Source: JBKEDC01 sp047975205
Lineage (GTDB): Bacteria > Bacteroidota > Bacteroidia > Bacteroidales > Prolixibacteraceae
Reading direction: 5' to 3'
Assembly (NCBI GenBank): GCA_047975205.1
Contig: JBKEDC010000019.1
Span: 124,001 to 188,000 of the forward strand
DNA length: 64,000 nucleotides
In this document: piece after piece, positions 8,596 through 17,722 of the stretch
Numbering within the stretch: position 1 is the first letter of the stretch
Layout: every line of letters begins with the position of its first letter
The notes under the pieces: model-generated
What the model was told of the DNA's origin: nothing
Seen by the model: only the letters and a program-made list of their open reading frames with translations
The model's database searches: none
Translations under genes and position numbers: made by a program

Positions 8596-8607
8596 GGCTC
8601 TCTTTTT
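8583..8607 (+). terminator. Terminator of the trp operon
   Basis: An 8-bp stem with two G:U pairs (8583-8590 with 8595-8602) and a 4-base loop is followed by five T. It overlaps the trpA stop codon and touches the 3' end of the convergent gene. Confidence 0.65.
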
Positions 8608-9392
8608 CACCGGCAAAAGAAATCTTTGTAGTTTGCTTTTTTGCGAGCCGCCAACAACATTTTACTTGCTTGTCGATAATGATTCAAGTTGGGTAGTTTA
8701 CCGGAGTATAATTCTTCTTGTTGAATGAGTGTTCTCAGTACGCTTTTAATGGGTGGGAGTGGGTTAATAGTTAAGTTGAAGTTCTCGGTATGAGCACGAT
8801 ATAGTGTGATAAAACCCGAGGTTTGTTCGGCGCTGTCGGTTTGCATTAACATGCGCAACACAATGCCTGAGTGTAGGTTAAATCTTAAATTGGTGAGCTG
8901 AGGCGGAATGTTTATAATGCCGATGCGTTTTAAATCACTGTTATCCAGCATGGCTAGAATTAGAAGTATCCGAAACAAAATTAGCTCCAAATCTGCTCGT
9001 TTGCCAAATTGTAGATTGCAGTCAATAAGTGTTTCTTGTTTGCTTGGAGTAAGATGTTTCAGATTATCGGGATAACAAATAACATCATCGTAAAAATATA
9101 CCTGCACCTTAGCCTCTTCTGCCAATTTAATGAGCTCATCTACCTTGCACTCTGCCCACTCGGGGAAATACATAAAAAGTAAATTACAACCGTTCTTAAT
9201 GGCTAACTTTAAAAATGGAAAAGAAATGTGACAGTCGTCAATAATAATGAGCCGGCACACTGTAATGATAAAATGATTTTCCAGCTTAGGTTCATTAAGA
9301 TGTACTATCGGATTTTCTACATCAAGTTCATGCAATAGATGAAGCAGATTAACCGGATTTTCTTCGTGCGAAATGATTCCAACTTTATTCAT
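8607..9392 (-). CDS. Conserved-looking hypothetical protein
   Basis: About 261 residues, read convergently to trpA. No family is recognised. The N-terminus MNKVGIISHEENPVNLLHLL followed by RLIIIDDCHISFPFLKLAIKNGCNLLFMYFP has the alternating beta/alpha look of a Rossmann-like fold. The second half is Leu-rich and helical (LILFRILLILAMLD). There is no signal peptide or clear membrane segment. An upstream ATG at 9401 would add three residues. A reading frame this long with an ordinary composition is very likely a real gene, but no function is proposed. The divergent neighbour is the isoaspartate methyltransferase. Confidence 0.7.
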   Translation of the reverse strand: MNKVGIISHEENPVNLLHLLHELDVENPIVHLNEPKLENHFIITVCRLIIIDDCHISFPFLKLAIKNGCNLLFMYFPEWAECKVDELIKLAEEAKVQVYFYDDVICYPDNLKHLTPSKQETLIDCNLQFGKRADLELILFRILLILAMLDNSDLKRIGIINIPPQLTNLRFNLHSGIVLRMLMQTDSAEQTSGFITLYRAHTENFNLTINPLPPIKSVLRTLIQQEELYSGKLPNLNHYRQASKMLLAARKKANYKDFFCR

Positions 9393-9513
9393 GACACGCA
9401 ATAATATTCTTTTTCTTCTTCACTACCAACGTATAAGAGCGTTAAATTCATTCAAAAAATATTTTTTAGCTTTTAAAGTCGATAAAAAAGTATCTGTAAT
9501 ATCTTTTTTAATT

Positions 9514-9521
9514 TATTTTTG
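9514..9521 (+). promoter_or_regulatory. Bacteroidota -7 promoter element upstream of pcm
   Basis: TATTTTTG matches the TAnnTTTG consensus of the primary sigma factor of this phylum and sits 19 bases before the ATG at 9540. A clear TTTG at -33 is not seen. Confidence 0.45.
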
Positions 9522-9539
9522 CTTCAAAAGTTATAACTC

Positions 9540-10196
9540 ATGCTATCAATTGAAGATAATCCACAACACCAAGGACTTAGGACTCGCTTAGTTAACTTGC
9601 TCCGAGATAAGGGGATTGTTAATGAAGATGTGCTGACTGCCATGGGGAAAGTACCTCGACATTTGTTTATTGATAGCAGTTTTATTCGTTTTGCATACAA
9701 AGATCAGGCATTCCCTATTGCAGCAGGTCAAACAATTTCTCAACCATATACCGTGGCTCAACAGAGTGAATTGTTGTCGGTAAAAGTTGGCGATAAGGTG
9801 TTGGAAGTAGGCACGGGATCAGGTTATCAAGCAGCCGTATTAACAGCTATGGGAGTAAAAGTATATACGATTGAACGCCAGAAAGAGCTTTATTCCAAAA
9901 CGCAGCACTTGTTGCCGGAAATAGGTTACCGTCCCTATTTTTATTACGGCGATGGCTATGAGGGCTTACCTCAGTTTGCTCCTTTCGATGGTATTATCAT
10001 TACCGCAGCAGCGCCCGAAGTACCTAAAGCATTGCTGAGACAATTAAAAATAGGCGGAAAAATGGTTATACCTGTCGGTGAAGAAGAAAACAATCAGCGA
10101 ATGACAGTTATTACTCGCTTAACTGAGAAAAAGTTTGAACAACGGATTATGGGCAATTGCGCTTTTGTCCCGATGTTGGAAGGAGTGAATGGATAA
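9540..10196 (+). CDS. pcm: Protein-L-isoaspartate O-methyltransferase
   Basis: 218 residues; methylates L-isoaspartyl residues in aged proteins, starting their repair, with SAM as donor. QTISQPYTVAQQSELL and the SAM-binding motif VLEVGTGSGYQAAVL are diagnostic. FDGIIITAAAPEVPKALLRQLKIGGKMVIPVG is the usual post-motif region. The length is normal. The ATG at 9540 gives a Bacteroidota-like N-terminus (MLSIEDNPQHQGLRTRLVNLL). It lies in line with the MBL-fold hydrolase and gcvP, with 56 bases to the next gene; no functional link among them is evident. Confidence 0.94.
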   Translation: MLSIEDNPQHQGLRTRLVNLLRDKGIVNEDVLTAMGKVPRHLFIDSSFIRFAYKDQAFPIAAGQTISQPYTVAQQSELLSVKVGDKVLEVGTGSGYQAAVLTAMGVKVYTIERQKELYSKTQHLLPEIGYRPYFYYGDGYEGLPQFAPFDGIIITAAAPEVPKALLRQLKIGGKMVIPVGEEENNQRMTVITRLTEKKFEQRIMGNCAFVPMLEGVNG

Positions 10197-10252
10197 TAAG
10201 GAAAGAGATTATAAACAGATTAAAATGGGGTCATAAATTATCTAAGTAAACT

Positions 10253-10894
10253 ATGATACAGATAAAAAAATTCATATTTAACTATGTACAAGAAAATACT
10301 TTAGTGTTATTCGATGAAACAAAAGAAGCTATCATCGTTGATCCGGGTAACTTGTTTGATTATGAAAATGATCAATTAGACGAATTTATTGCAGATGAAG
10401 GATTGCAAATAAAACAAATAGTTAACACGCATAATCATTTCGATCATTTGTTCGGAGTAAACCATATTCGCCGAAAATATCAGGTGCCCTTTCTGGCACA
10501 TAAAGATGATAATATGTTGATAGATCTTTATCCGGAATGGTGTGCAATGCGGGGAATGAATGAGGTGGAGCCGGTGGCTTATCCTGATATTTATTTGAGT
10601 GAAGGCGATGAATTGACATTCGGAAACTCTACACTTCAGCTTTTTCACGTGCCGGGACATAGTCTGGGAAGCTTGGTTATTTATAATCCGGAGCAACAAT
10701 TTCTTATTGTTGGTGATGTGCTGTTTCAGGGAAGCATAGGCAGAACCGATTTGCCTCAAGGTAATTTTGAGCAATTACTCGATGGTATTAAAGCTAAACT
10801 ATTGATTTTACCCGATGAGGTAAAAGTATATTGTGGTCACGGAGCAGAAACTACCATTGGGATGGAAAAAAAGAGTAATCCATTTTTAACTTAA
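10253..10894 (+). CDS. MBL-fold metallo-hydrolase (glyoxalase II-like)
   Basis: 213 residues with the metallo-beta-lactamase metal signature THNHFDHLFG near residues 61-70. The further ligands lie in HVPGHSLGSL, VGDVLFQGSIGRTDLP and YCGHGAETTIG. The small size and the GD-x-LF-x-GSIGRTDLP segment place it with the YcbL/glyoxalase-II-like thiolesterases of the cytoplasm. True glyoxalase II activity cannot be claimed, because these small relatives often have other or unknown substrates. It is 20 bases upstream of gcvP and may be cotranscribed with it. Confidence 0.88.
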   Translation: MIQIKKFIFNYVQENTLVLFDETKEAIIVDPGNLFDYENDQLDEFIADEGLQIKQIVNTHNHFDHLFGVNHIRRKYQVPFLAHKDDNMLIDLYPEWCAMRGMNEVEPVAYPDIYLSEGDELTFGNSTLQLFHVPGHSLGSLVIYNPEQQFLIVGDVLFQGSIGRTDLPQGNFEQLLDGIKAKLLILPDEVKVYCGHGAETTIGMEKKSNPFLT

Positions 10895-10914
10895 CCTAAT
10901 TAAACAATATTAAA

Positions 10915-13779
10915 ATGACAAACGACAAATTTGTTGCCCGTCATATCGGGCCTCGAGAGCATGAAATTGAGGAAATGCTACAAGCGGTAGGTGTTTCTTC
11001 CTTAGATGAATTGATTGAGCAGACTGTTCCAAGCAACATCCGATTAGAACAGCCTCTAAAATTAAACGATGGATTAACTGAGCGTCAGTACTTCCGCAAG
11101 ATTAAGGCTATTGCGAGTAAAAACAAGGTGTATAACACCTATATCGGTATGGGGTATTACGACACGATGACTCCGGCAGTTATTTTGCGCAATGTGCTTG
11201 AGAATCCGGTGTGGTACACTTCTTATACACCTTATCAAGCCGAAATATCACAAGGAAGATTAGAGGCATTACTTAATTTCCAAACCATGATTTGTGAACT
11301 CACCGGTATGGAATTGGCAAATGCTTCTTTACTTGATGAAGCTACGGCTGCTGCCGAAGCCATGATTATGATGATGAATAGCCGAAGCCGAGCTAAAGCA
11401 AAAGCCGGGGCTAATGTAGTTTATGTTGATGAATTGACTTGGACTCAAACCATTGACGTGTTAAAAACTCGAGCAATACCTCTAAATATTGATTTACGTA
11501 TCGCTCCGGTATCTGAGTTTAATTTCGATGAAAATACAATTGGTATTTTAGTGCAGTATCCGAATGCGAATGGAGAAATTATCGATTATCGTGAACTTAC
11601 TGAAAAAGCGCATGCTGTTGAAGCTATGGTTGGTGTGGCAGCCGACTTATTAAGTTTGGCTGTGTTGACTCCTCCGAGTGAATGGGGAGCTGACATTATC
11701 TTCGGTACTTCACAACGCTTCGGTATTCCGATGGGCTATGGTGGTCCTCATGCTGCTTATTTTGCGACAGCCGAGAAATATAAGAGAACCATGCCCGGTC
11801 GTATTATTGGCGTATCGAAAGATATGCATGGCAATCAGGCTTTGCGTATGGCTCTGCAAACACGCGAACAGCATATTAAGCGTGAAAAAGCTACTTCAAA
11901 TATTTGTACAGCTCAGGCTCTACTTGCCACTATGGCGGGTTTCTATGGAGTTTATCATGGTGCCGACGGAATAAAGAATATAGCTACTCGTATTCATAAT
12001 ATAGCTGTTCTTCTAGCCAAAGAAGTTACAGATTTAGGATATACACAGCTTAATGCACATTATTTTGATACGATCCGTTTTTGCCTGCCTAATCATGTAA
12101 AAGTAGATGATATTGAGTGGATATCGTTAGAGTTGGAAATGAATTTTCGTTATTTTGAAAACGGAGAAGTAGGATTGAGTATTGATGAAACAACCAACCT
12201 TGACGATATAAATTGGATTATAGAAATATTTGCAAAAGCAGCTAATAAAGTAAATTATCCAACAATCAATGATTACCCTAAGGAAAGCAAAATAGATGCC
12301 GAACTAGCTCGTACATCAATATTTATGCAACAAGAAGTATTTAAGCGTTATCGTTCGGAAACAGAAATGCTTCGTTATGTGAAACGGTTGGAAAATAAAG
12401 ACATTTCCTTAACTCACTCTATGATTCCACTAGGCTCCTGCACGATGAAATTGAATGCCGCTACGGAGATGTTTCCGCTAAGTTGGATAGAATTTGGAGG
12501 TATTCACCCATTTGTACCTAAAAATCAAGCTCGCGGTTACCAAGAAATGATGGTAGAGTTGCGTCGTGATCTTTCAGAGATTACTGGATTTGCAGATGTC
12601 AGCCTACAACCAAATTCAGGTGCAGCCGGAGAATATACTGGATTAATGGTTATTCGAGAGTATCACTTAAGCCGAGGGGATGAACAGCGTAATGTGGTTA
12701 TTATTCCTTCATCGGCACACGGAACAAATCCGGCAAGTGCAGCTATGGCAGGTATGGAAATCGTTATTACACCATGTGATGAGAATGGAAATATTGATGT
12801 TGCGGCTCTTCGTGCTAAAGCTGAACAATATAAAGATACGCTTTCGGCATTTATGGTTACTTATCCGTCAACACATGGTGTTTTTGAGTCGGCAATTATT
12901 GAAATGTGCGATATCATTCACCAAAATGGAGGACAAGTATATATGGATGGTGCTAATATGAATGCTCAGGTCGGTTTAACTAATCCGAAACGTATCGGAG
13001 CTGATGTCTGCCACCTGAACTTACATAAAACATTTGCTATTCCTCATGGAGGTGGTGGTCCCGGCGTAGGTCCGATTGGAGTAGCTGAACACTTAGTGAA
13101 ATTTTTGCCTTCTCATTCCATAATGAACAATGGTCATATTGGTATTAATGCTGTTGCAGCAGCTCCTTGGGGGAGTGCTTCCGTGTTGCCGATTACTTAC
13201 GGTTATATTAAGATGTTGGGTGCCGATGGGTTGACTCAAGCCACTAAAATGGCCATATTGAATGCGAACTATATTGCCGCATCCTTAAAAGACACTTACG
13301 GTATCCTTTATACTGGTGAAAATGGACGAGTGGCACATGAAATGATTATGGAATGCCGTCCACTGAAAGCTGACAGTGGTATATCGGAAGCTGATATTGC
13401 TAAACGTTTAATGGATTTTGGCTTTCATGCACCAACCTTGTCGTTCCCTGTTCATGGCACATTGATGATTGAGCCTACTGAAAGCGAATCAAAACAAGAG
13501 TTAGACAGGTTCGTAGAAGCATTAAATACTATTTATGCTGAAATTCAAGATGTGATTAGTGGAAAATCAGATAAGGAAGATAATCCGCTGAAGAATGCAC
13601 CGCACACGGCAGACGTTGTAGTAAACGATGAATGGAATCATGCTTATGCACGCAAACAAGCAGTATTCCCTTTGCCATGGGTTCAGGAAAATAAGTTCTG
13701 GATTCCGGTAGGGCGTATTGATGATGCTTATGGCGATAGAAATTTGGTTTGTACTTGTGCCTCGATAGAATCTTATTGA
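10915..13779 (+). CDS. gcvP: Glycine dehydrogenase (decarboxylating), P-protein
   Basis: 954 residues; the PLP-dependent P-protein of the glycine cleavage system, which decarboxylates glycine and passes aminomethyl to lipoylated H-protein. Both halves are in one polypeptide: the N-terminal part with RHIGPREHEI and YIGMGYYDT, and the C-terminal part with the PLP lysine, about residue 705, in HLNLHKTFAIPHGGGGPG. THGVFE and EPTESESKQELDRF are also typical. Length matches single-chain enzymes such as those of E. coli. The genes for H and T proteins are not in the window. Confidence 0.97.
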   Translation: MTNDKFVARHIGPREHEIEEMLQAVGVSSLDELIEQTVPSNIRLEQPLKLNDGLTERQYFRKIKAIASKNKVYNTYIGMGYYDTMTPAVILRNVLENPVWYTSYTPYQAEISQGRLEALLNFQTMICELTGMELANASLLDEATAAAEAMIMMMNSRSRAKAKAGANVVYVDELTWTQTIDVLKTRAIPLNIDLRIAPVSEFNFDENTIGILVQYPNANGEIIDYRELTEKAHAVEAMVGVAADLLSLAVLTPPSEWGADIIFGTSQRFGIPMGYGGPHAAYFATAEKYKRTMPGRIIGVSKDMHGNQALRMALQTREQHIKREKATSNICTAQALLATMAGFYGVYHGADGIKNIATRIHNIAVLLAKEVTDLGYTQLNAHYFDTIRFCLPNHVKVDDIEWISLELEMNFRYFENGEVGLSIDETTNLDDINWIIEIFAKAANKVNYPTINDYPKESKIDAELARTSIFMQQEVFKRYRSETEMLRYVKRLENKDISLTHSMIPLGSCTMKLNAATEMFPLSWIEFGGIHPFVPKNQARGYQEMMVELRRDLSEITGFADVSLQPNSGAAGEYTGLMVIREYHLSRGDEQRNVVIIPSSAHGTNPASAAMAGMEIVITPCDENGNIDVAALRAKAEQYKDTLSAFMVTYPSTHGVFESAIIEMCDIIHQNGGQVYMDGANMNAQVGLTNPKRIGADVCHLNLHKTFAIPHGGGGPGVGPIGVAEHLVKFLPSHSIMNNGHIGINAVAAAPWGSASVLPITYGYIKMLGADGLTQATKMAILNANYIAASLKDTYGILYTGENGRVAHEMIMECRPLKADSGISEADIAKRLMDFGFHAPTLSFPVHGTLMIEPTESESKQELDRFVEALNTIYAEIQDVISGKSDKEDNPLKNAPHTADVVVNDEWNHAYARKQAVFPLPWVQENKFWIPVGRIDDAYGDRNLVCTCASIESY

Positions 13780-13802
13780 GCCATATAAACATTTAGCTTT
13801 TT

Positions 13803-13843
13803 AAAAGGGTTGCTCCAGATTATTTTGTGACAACCCTTTTTCT
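13803..13843 (+). terminator. Terminator after gcvP
   Basis: A perfect 10-bp stem (13803-13812 with 13831-13840), an 18-base loop and a T-rich tail lie 24 bases after the gcvP stop codon. Confidence 0.75.
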
Positions 13844-13965
13844 TTAATATATCTTAAAAGTAGTATATAAAATAAACTCTTCTTCGCAAAAAAAATGTTG
13901 CAATAATAAGCATTGCTTTTGGTTACTTTTAACATATGTCTAACTTATGTCCAGAGTGGAATATT

Positions 13966-13973
13966 TACTTTTG
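13966..13973 (+). promoter_or_regulatory. -7 promoter element upstream of the broken lipoprotein gene
   Basis: TACTTTTG matches TAnnTTTG exactly and lies 27 bases before the ATG at 14001. The -33 region is weak. If active, the pseudogene is still transcribed. Confidence 0.45.
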
Positions 13974-14000
13974 TCGAATTAAATATTTGAAATAAGATTT

Positions 14001-16211
14001 ATGAAGAAGCATTTACTACCAATTAAATGCCCTTGTGGCTATATGTTTTTCGTGTGAAAACAACTTAACAACAGAGACAGAAAAAGATGGTGATGGGCTG
14101 ACTGCCGATGTGATAGAAGGCGATGATGACCGGATAGAAGACTTAACCGATAAGCAGATAGGCCTAAAAAAACAAATAATTTTGCTGATTTGGCAGAAGT
14201 TATACTTCCTATTAGAACGGTATGGGCGCAAGCCAAAAGACATATCCGCATCATCGAGAATAAAGATCATGCACAGCAAGCCAATGATGTGATTTTTGAT
14301 AATGATGCCCAAATCTTATACATATCATACGGAACAAAAGATGCCGATAATATTGGTGATGATTCTGCCGAATCTTCAGATGGATACATATGATGTCATA
14401 TCTGTTACTCATAATTTCGGCTATAGTTATGATGAATCGGCAACGATGGATATCATTCAAACTATTCATGTTTCAGATGTTGATTTATATCGTTTGGCAT
14501 TGGATAAAACAAATAAAAAACTCTATGTATCGGCAGGGGTTGATAAAGATGCCTTAAATAATGATGATACATCGTTGAATGATGTTTATTCCGGTGCTGC
14601 AGTCCTTGTTTTTAATACGGATGATTTAACCACTCTCGGATTAACATCAATTTCATATGACCTCATTGATGTCCCCGGATATGTGGCAAAAGACATCTCG
14701 TTGACAGATGGAAAACTGAATGTGATATCCGGTACTGACGGATACCTTGTGCAATATGATACAGCTGACTATAGCATCATCGATGATACTTTTGTGGGTG
14801 ACGGCAGAGCAATCGGAATTAATGATAATGAGAAAGGCTATTGGCTTACCGGCACAACTTTAAGCCAGATCGGAGGGGGGCGATAGACGTGAGTATGGAT
14901 ACTAAAGAAGGGGCGCAACGACTCATTGACTTCTATGGCATATACCCCATGGTAGCAATCGGTGCTAATGGAATAGGCATTTACAATGAAGACTTATCAT
15001 CGCCTATTGCTAATGTGCCTGTCGTGAAAAACAACTTCTCTATAGGGAATGTTGATGAAGAAGCTAATGACATGATATCGTTAGTGAGCGATTCACTTAT
15101 TGCTGTGGCAGAAGGTGCAAACGGCATTATGTTCAAATATATTAAAGATGGCGATATTACCAAACCCGAGAATATCATCAACGCAGGTGGACTTAAAGAA
15201 GGTATTGAAGGATCGCCAAATGCGATTTGTTCCGGAGGAATATCGGCAGGAACTGATGCTGTAGACCTATTTGTTGCAGCGGGAACTGCCGGAGTAACTT
15301 ATATAGCTACTGCCTACGGTAACAGATGGGAACGGGCTAATAGTTTTATTACAGGAACAATTAAAGATTTGACACCAACAATAGAATTGGAATTTGATCA
15401 AAAAGAAACTGAACATGTGATACCGGGAGGAAGATATAAAGGATCGATTTGTTCTGTCAATCATAATTATACCGTTGACTCTGATTTTTATTTTGTTGGA
15501 GATTTAGATCTGAGAAACGGTTCGTTAAGCTTAGATAAAAGTGACTTCACTATAGACAATGGTATGAGTTATTCTGATAAATTGGGGATGAATAACTTCC
15601 GTTTAACAGATTCTAAAGGGAAAATATTCTTCTTATTCGTAACGGGTGATGTTATACTTCGTAATAGTCATTTAACAGTTTGGTCTTTTATAAACGGATA
15701 TAATAACTGTGTGGAAGGTGCTTATGGTACTCCTCCTAACATTCGTTTATATGGATCTTATCTTAAACCAAAGGCAAAGTCTAAGATTAATAATCTAGAG
15801 TTACAGAAAGATGATATTTCGGGCGATATTTCTGAGTTGGTTTTGCATGGACATGATACAGAGGTTATCGGAGATGCTACTATTGGAGCAGATTGCGAGT
15901 TTGTATTACAAACAGATGAGCAAAATCCGGTGTTTAATGGAAATCTTACTATGCAGAGCAATGCTGTACTAAGAGTTGCAGAATCTTTAGATACCGGAGA
16001 CGAAGGTGGTCAGAACTCTGTCATAACAATTAAAGGCACACTGTCAGCAAAAGGCCATTGGATAATTAGAGCTTCACCTGATGATAATTTAAAAATTAAG
16101 GCCGAGAAATTTGAAGGGTATAACCCATTTATTGATGGCGATGGCGATGGAAAAACAGGCGGTGATGGCGATGCTAAATGGGAAGACATTCTAGTCTTGC
16201 CCGGGGCATGA
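14001..16211 (+). pseudogene. Frameshifted copy of the large propeller-like lipoprotein (copy 1)
   Basis: Pieces in all three frames line up, in order, with the intact 740-residue lipoprotein at 47767-49989. The start MKKHLLPI shifts frame within the signal peptide and continues as ALVAICFSCENN, a lipobox. A second shift falls in the A7 run near 14167, a third near 14390 and a fourth at the G6 run near 14875. Shared blocks include ISYGTKDADN (intact copy: IAYGTKDSSN), LIDVPGYVAKD, VISGTDGY, GINDN, GAQRLI, EDLSS and SLIAVAEGANGIM. The last frame (14841-16211) alone keeps 456 codons and ends in the shared terminal motif KWEDIL. With four shifts it cannot yield a full product. The neighbouring genes show no such damage, which argues for real decay rather than poor sequence. 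Confidence 0.85.
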
Positions 16212-16425
16212 TAACATGGTTTAAAATTCTGCGATAATTATAGAAACTATTGTGAAGTAGGAGAGATTACTAGGAATAATAAAATAATACTGCAATGGCT
16301 AGAATAATTATAATCTTATAATTGGTGAAAATAAGTTTGGAGAAAAGATCGTGATGTATATATGTTTTTACAAAAATTCTAAGTTTTACATTTACGAATG
16401 CTGTACTTTAGTTGTAAAAGTGAGT

Positions 16426-16463
16426 CGTTACTTGGAAAACCCAAAAGAGTTTTCCAAGTAACG
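16426..16463. repeat. Perfect 15-bp inverted repeat
   Basis: CGTTACTTGGAAAAC and its exact reverse complement are separated by 8 bases. No T-run follows on either strand, so it is not a standard intrinsic terminator. It lies about 215 bases after the end of lipoprotein copy 1. Confidence 0.7.
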
Positions 16464-16601
16464 ATAAAGGAGTACGTGAAGTGATGTAAGAATCAAATCA
16501 AAACTCAAATAAGCCAATGACAGTGACTTTGTACCACGAACCATCAACCATCAACGAATCCTTTGTTAATAATACTGGTCATATTGTTTTCGTCTTGATG
16601 A

Positions 16602-16814
16602 TGGGGCGCACTGTTTTATTTTTGGTTAGATGAAAGAGCTGCTAAATTGTCTGAGAATAAGTGCACTGCAGATACTCGAAAACTAAACCTTACCGCTACC
16701 ATCTTATTCTTTTTAGCCATTCCACTAAGCTTTGTGAGCGTTTATCTCTCTTCAATCATTTTTGTATTAGTCCCGACTGCTTATCTTTTCCTGCCGAGAA
16801 AAAGAAATTCATAA
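16602..16814 (+). pseudogene. C-terminal remnant of a membrane protein, possibly TMEM175/DUF1211 type
   Basis: A 70-codon open stretch reads FWLDERAAKL, then a hydrophobic region with ILFFLAIPLSFVSVYLSS and IIFVLVPTAYLFLPRKRNS before TAA. Two TGA codons precede it in frame, and no start is near. The two closely spaced membrane segments and the LAIPLSFVS/YLS pattern resemble the last helices of DUF1211 (TMEM175-like) potassium channels. The assignment rests on pattern memory only. It is certainly incomplete. Confidence 0.4.
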
Positions 16815-17200
16815 GTTCCCCAAATGCTTGGAATTCTAAGTCATATTTGCAAATGAATATTTCTTTTTAGCGAATCCTGACTGTGCATATTTATGTAATC
16901 GATTTGCTAATTTAAAAAAGATAGTACATAAGTCTTTATTATTTGTGTTTGTTATTTATGTGTTGATATTTAATTAATTATATGTTTGTAATTAAGATAA
17001 AAACTAAAAATAGAGCTAATTATAATTCCATAATTGATGGAAAATGGATTGGAAAGAGAAGTTATATCAATATAATTTGGGTAAAAATTGATTAGTCGAG
17101 CAATTATCATATCATAATTAAAGGAAAAATTAAAAAGTGGAAACATTATAGTGTTATAATTCTGGGAGCAAGCAGTTGAAACGATAAAAATATAAAGTAA

Positions 17201-17240
17201 AAAAGGCAAATTCATATTGTTATGATTTTGCCTTTTCTAT
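17201..17240 (+). terminator. Terminator-like hairpin in the gene-poor region
   Basis: A 10-bp perfect stem (17201-17210 with 17227-17236), 16-base loop and pyrimidine-rich tail. No intact gene ends immediately before it. Confidence 0.4.
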
Positions 17241-17395
17241 TTTGCAAATATGTTGTTCGCACTCAGTTTATCCGCATTTTTCTACACCTTGCCGAAAAAT
17301 GCTTTGAAATAATAACTTTCTACATGAAATTTGAAGAATATTGAAACATACACAAATTCTGTTCGCACTTAGAATAAAATTAATAGGTAAAAGAT

Positions 17396-17626
17396 ATGAA
17401 AACGATAGTTAAACAAGGATTTTTATTAATGATTATCTTCTTGGTAACCACAATGCCGATTTTGGCAAAGAATAAATCTACAGGAGGTGAGGCAACAAAA
17501 ACATTTCAAGTAGACTGATTTGAAAGGGTTTCGATTACAAGAGCGTTTAAAATTGGCTATAAAGGAAACCCTGCTACAGTTAAAGTGGACAAATCAGGAA
17601 TAGGAAGTGTGAAACCAATCGATTAG
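17396..17626 (+). pseudogene. Small exported protein interrupted by an in-frame TGA
   Basis: ATG at 17396 opens a 40-residue frame with a clear signal peptide (MKTIVKQGFLLMIIFLVTTM, then PILAKN) that stops at TGA (17516-17518). The same frame goes on for 35 codons with FERVSITRAFKIGYKGNPATVKVDKSG and ends at TAG. The FERVSI-x-x-AF-x-I-x-Y start followed by a short beta hairpin resembles the beginning of DUF2807 (putative auto-transporter adhesin head GIN) domains, but only about one repeat is left. It may be a decayed gene or a very short exported peptide. Family call is tentative. Confidence 0.45.
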
Positions 17627-17651
17627 GTTTAATATTATACAGTATGGCAGA

Positions 17652-17687
17652 GCTCAAGATTTCAGAATCTTGGGCTTTGTTTTTTTA
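17652..17687 (+). terminator. Terminator upstream of ispE
   Basis: A 10-bp stem with one G:U pair (17652-17661 with 17666-17675), a 4-base loop and a strong T-run. It ends about 35 bases before the ispE start, closing the interrupted small gene. Confidence 0.75.
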
Positions 17688-17722
17688 AAATTTGGTATCT
17701 TGCGCATTATAAGATTCAAACT

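Larger units (their letters stand above)
16212..17395. other. Long gene-poor stretch with remnants
   Basis: About 1.2 kb with no intact gene. It holds a long perfect hairpin (16426-16463), a membrane-protein remnant (16602-16814), an AT-rich segment and a terminator-like hairpin (17201-17236). The rest shows nothing that can be supported. Confidence 0.6.

Noticed and set aside
12680..12961. Second frame within gcvP
   Set aside because: Out-of-frame shadow rich in Met, Arg and Val; the gcvP frame is fully conserved here.
14001..16211. Treating the frameshifts as three or four separate small genes
   Set aside because: The pieces align in order with one intact 740-residue protein, so they are parts of one broken gene.
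16661..16870. Plus-strand frame of 69 codons in the gene-poor region
   Set aside because: It lies in another frame over the membrane-protein remnant, which has the more protein-like composition.
16970..17215. Minus-strand frame of 81 codons with a lipobox-like IVSTAC
   Set aside because: The region is extremely AT-rich, the rest is Asn/Ile/Tyr/Phe-rich as expected for chance translation, and no promoter or relative is apparent.
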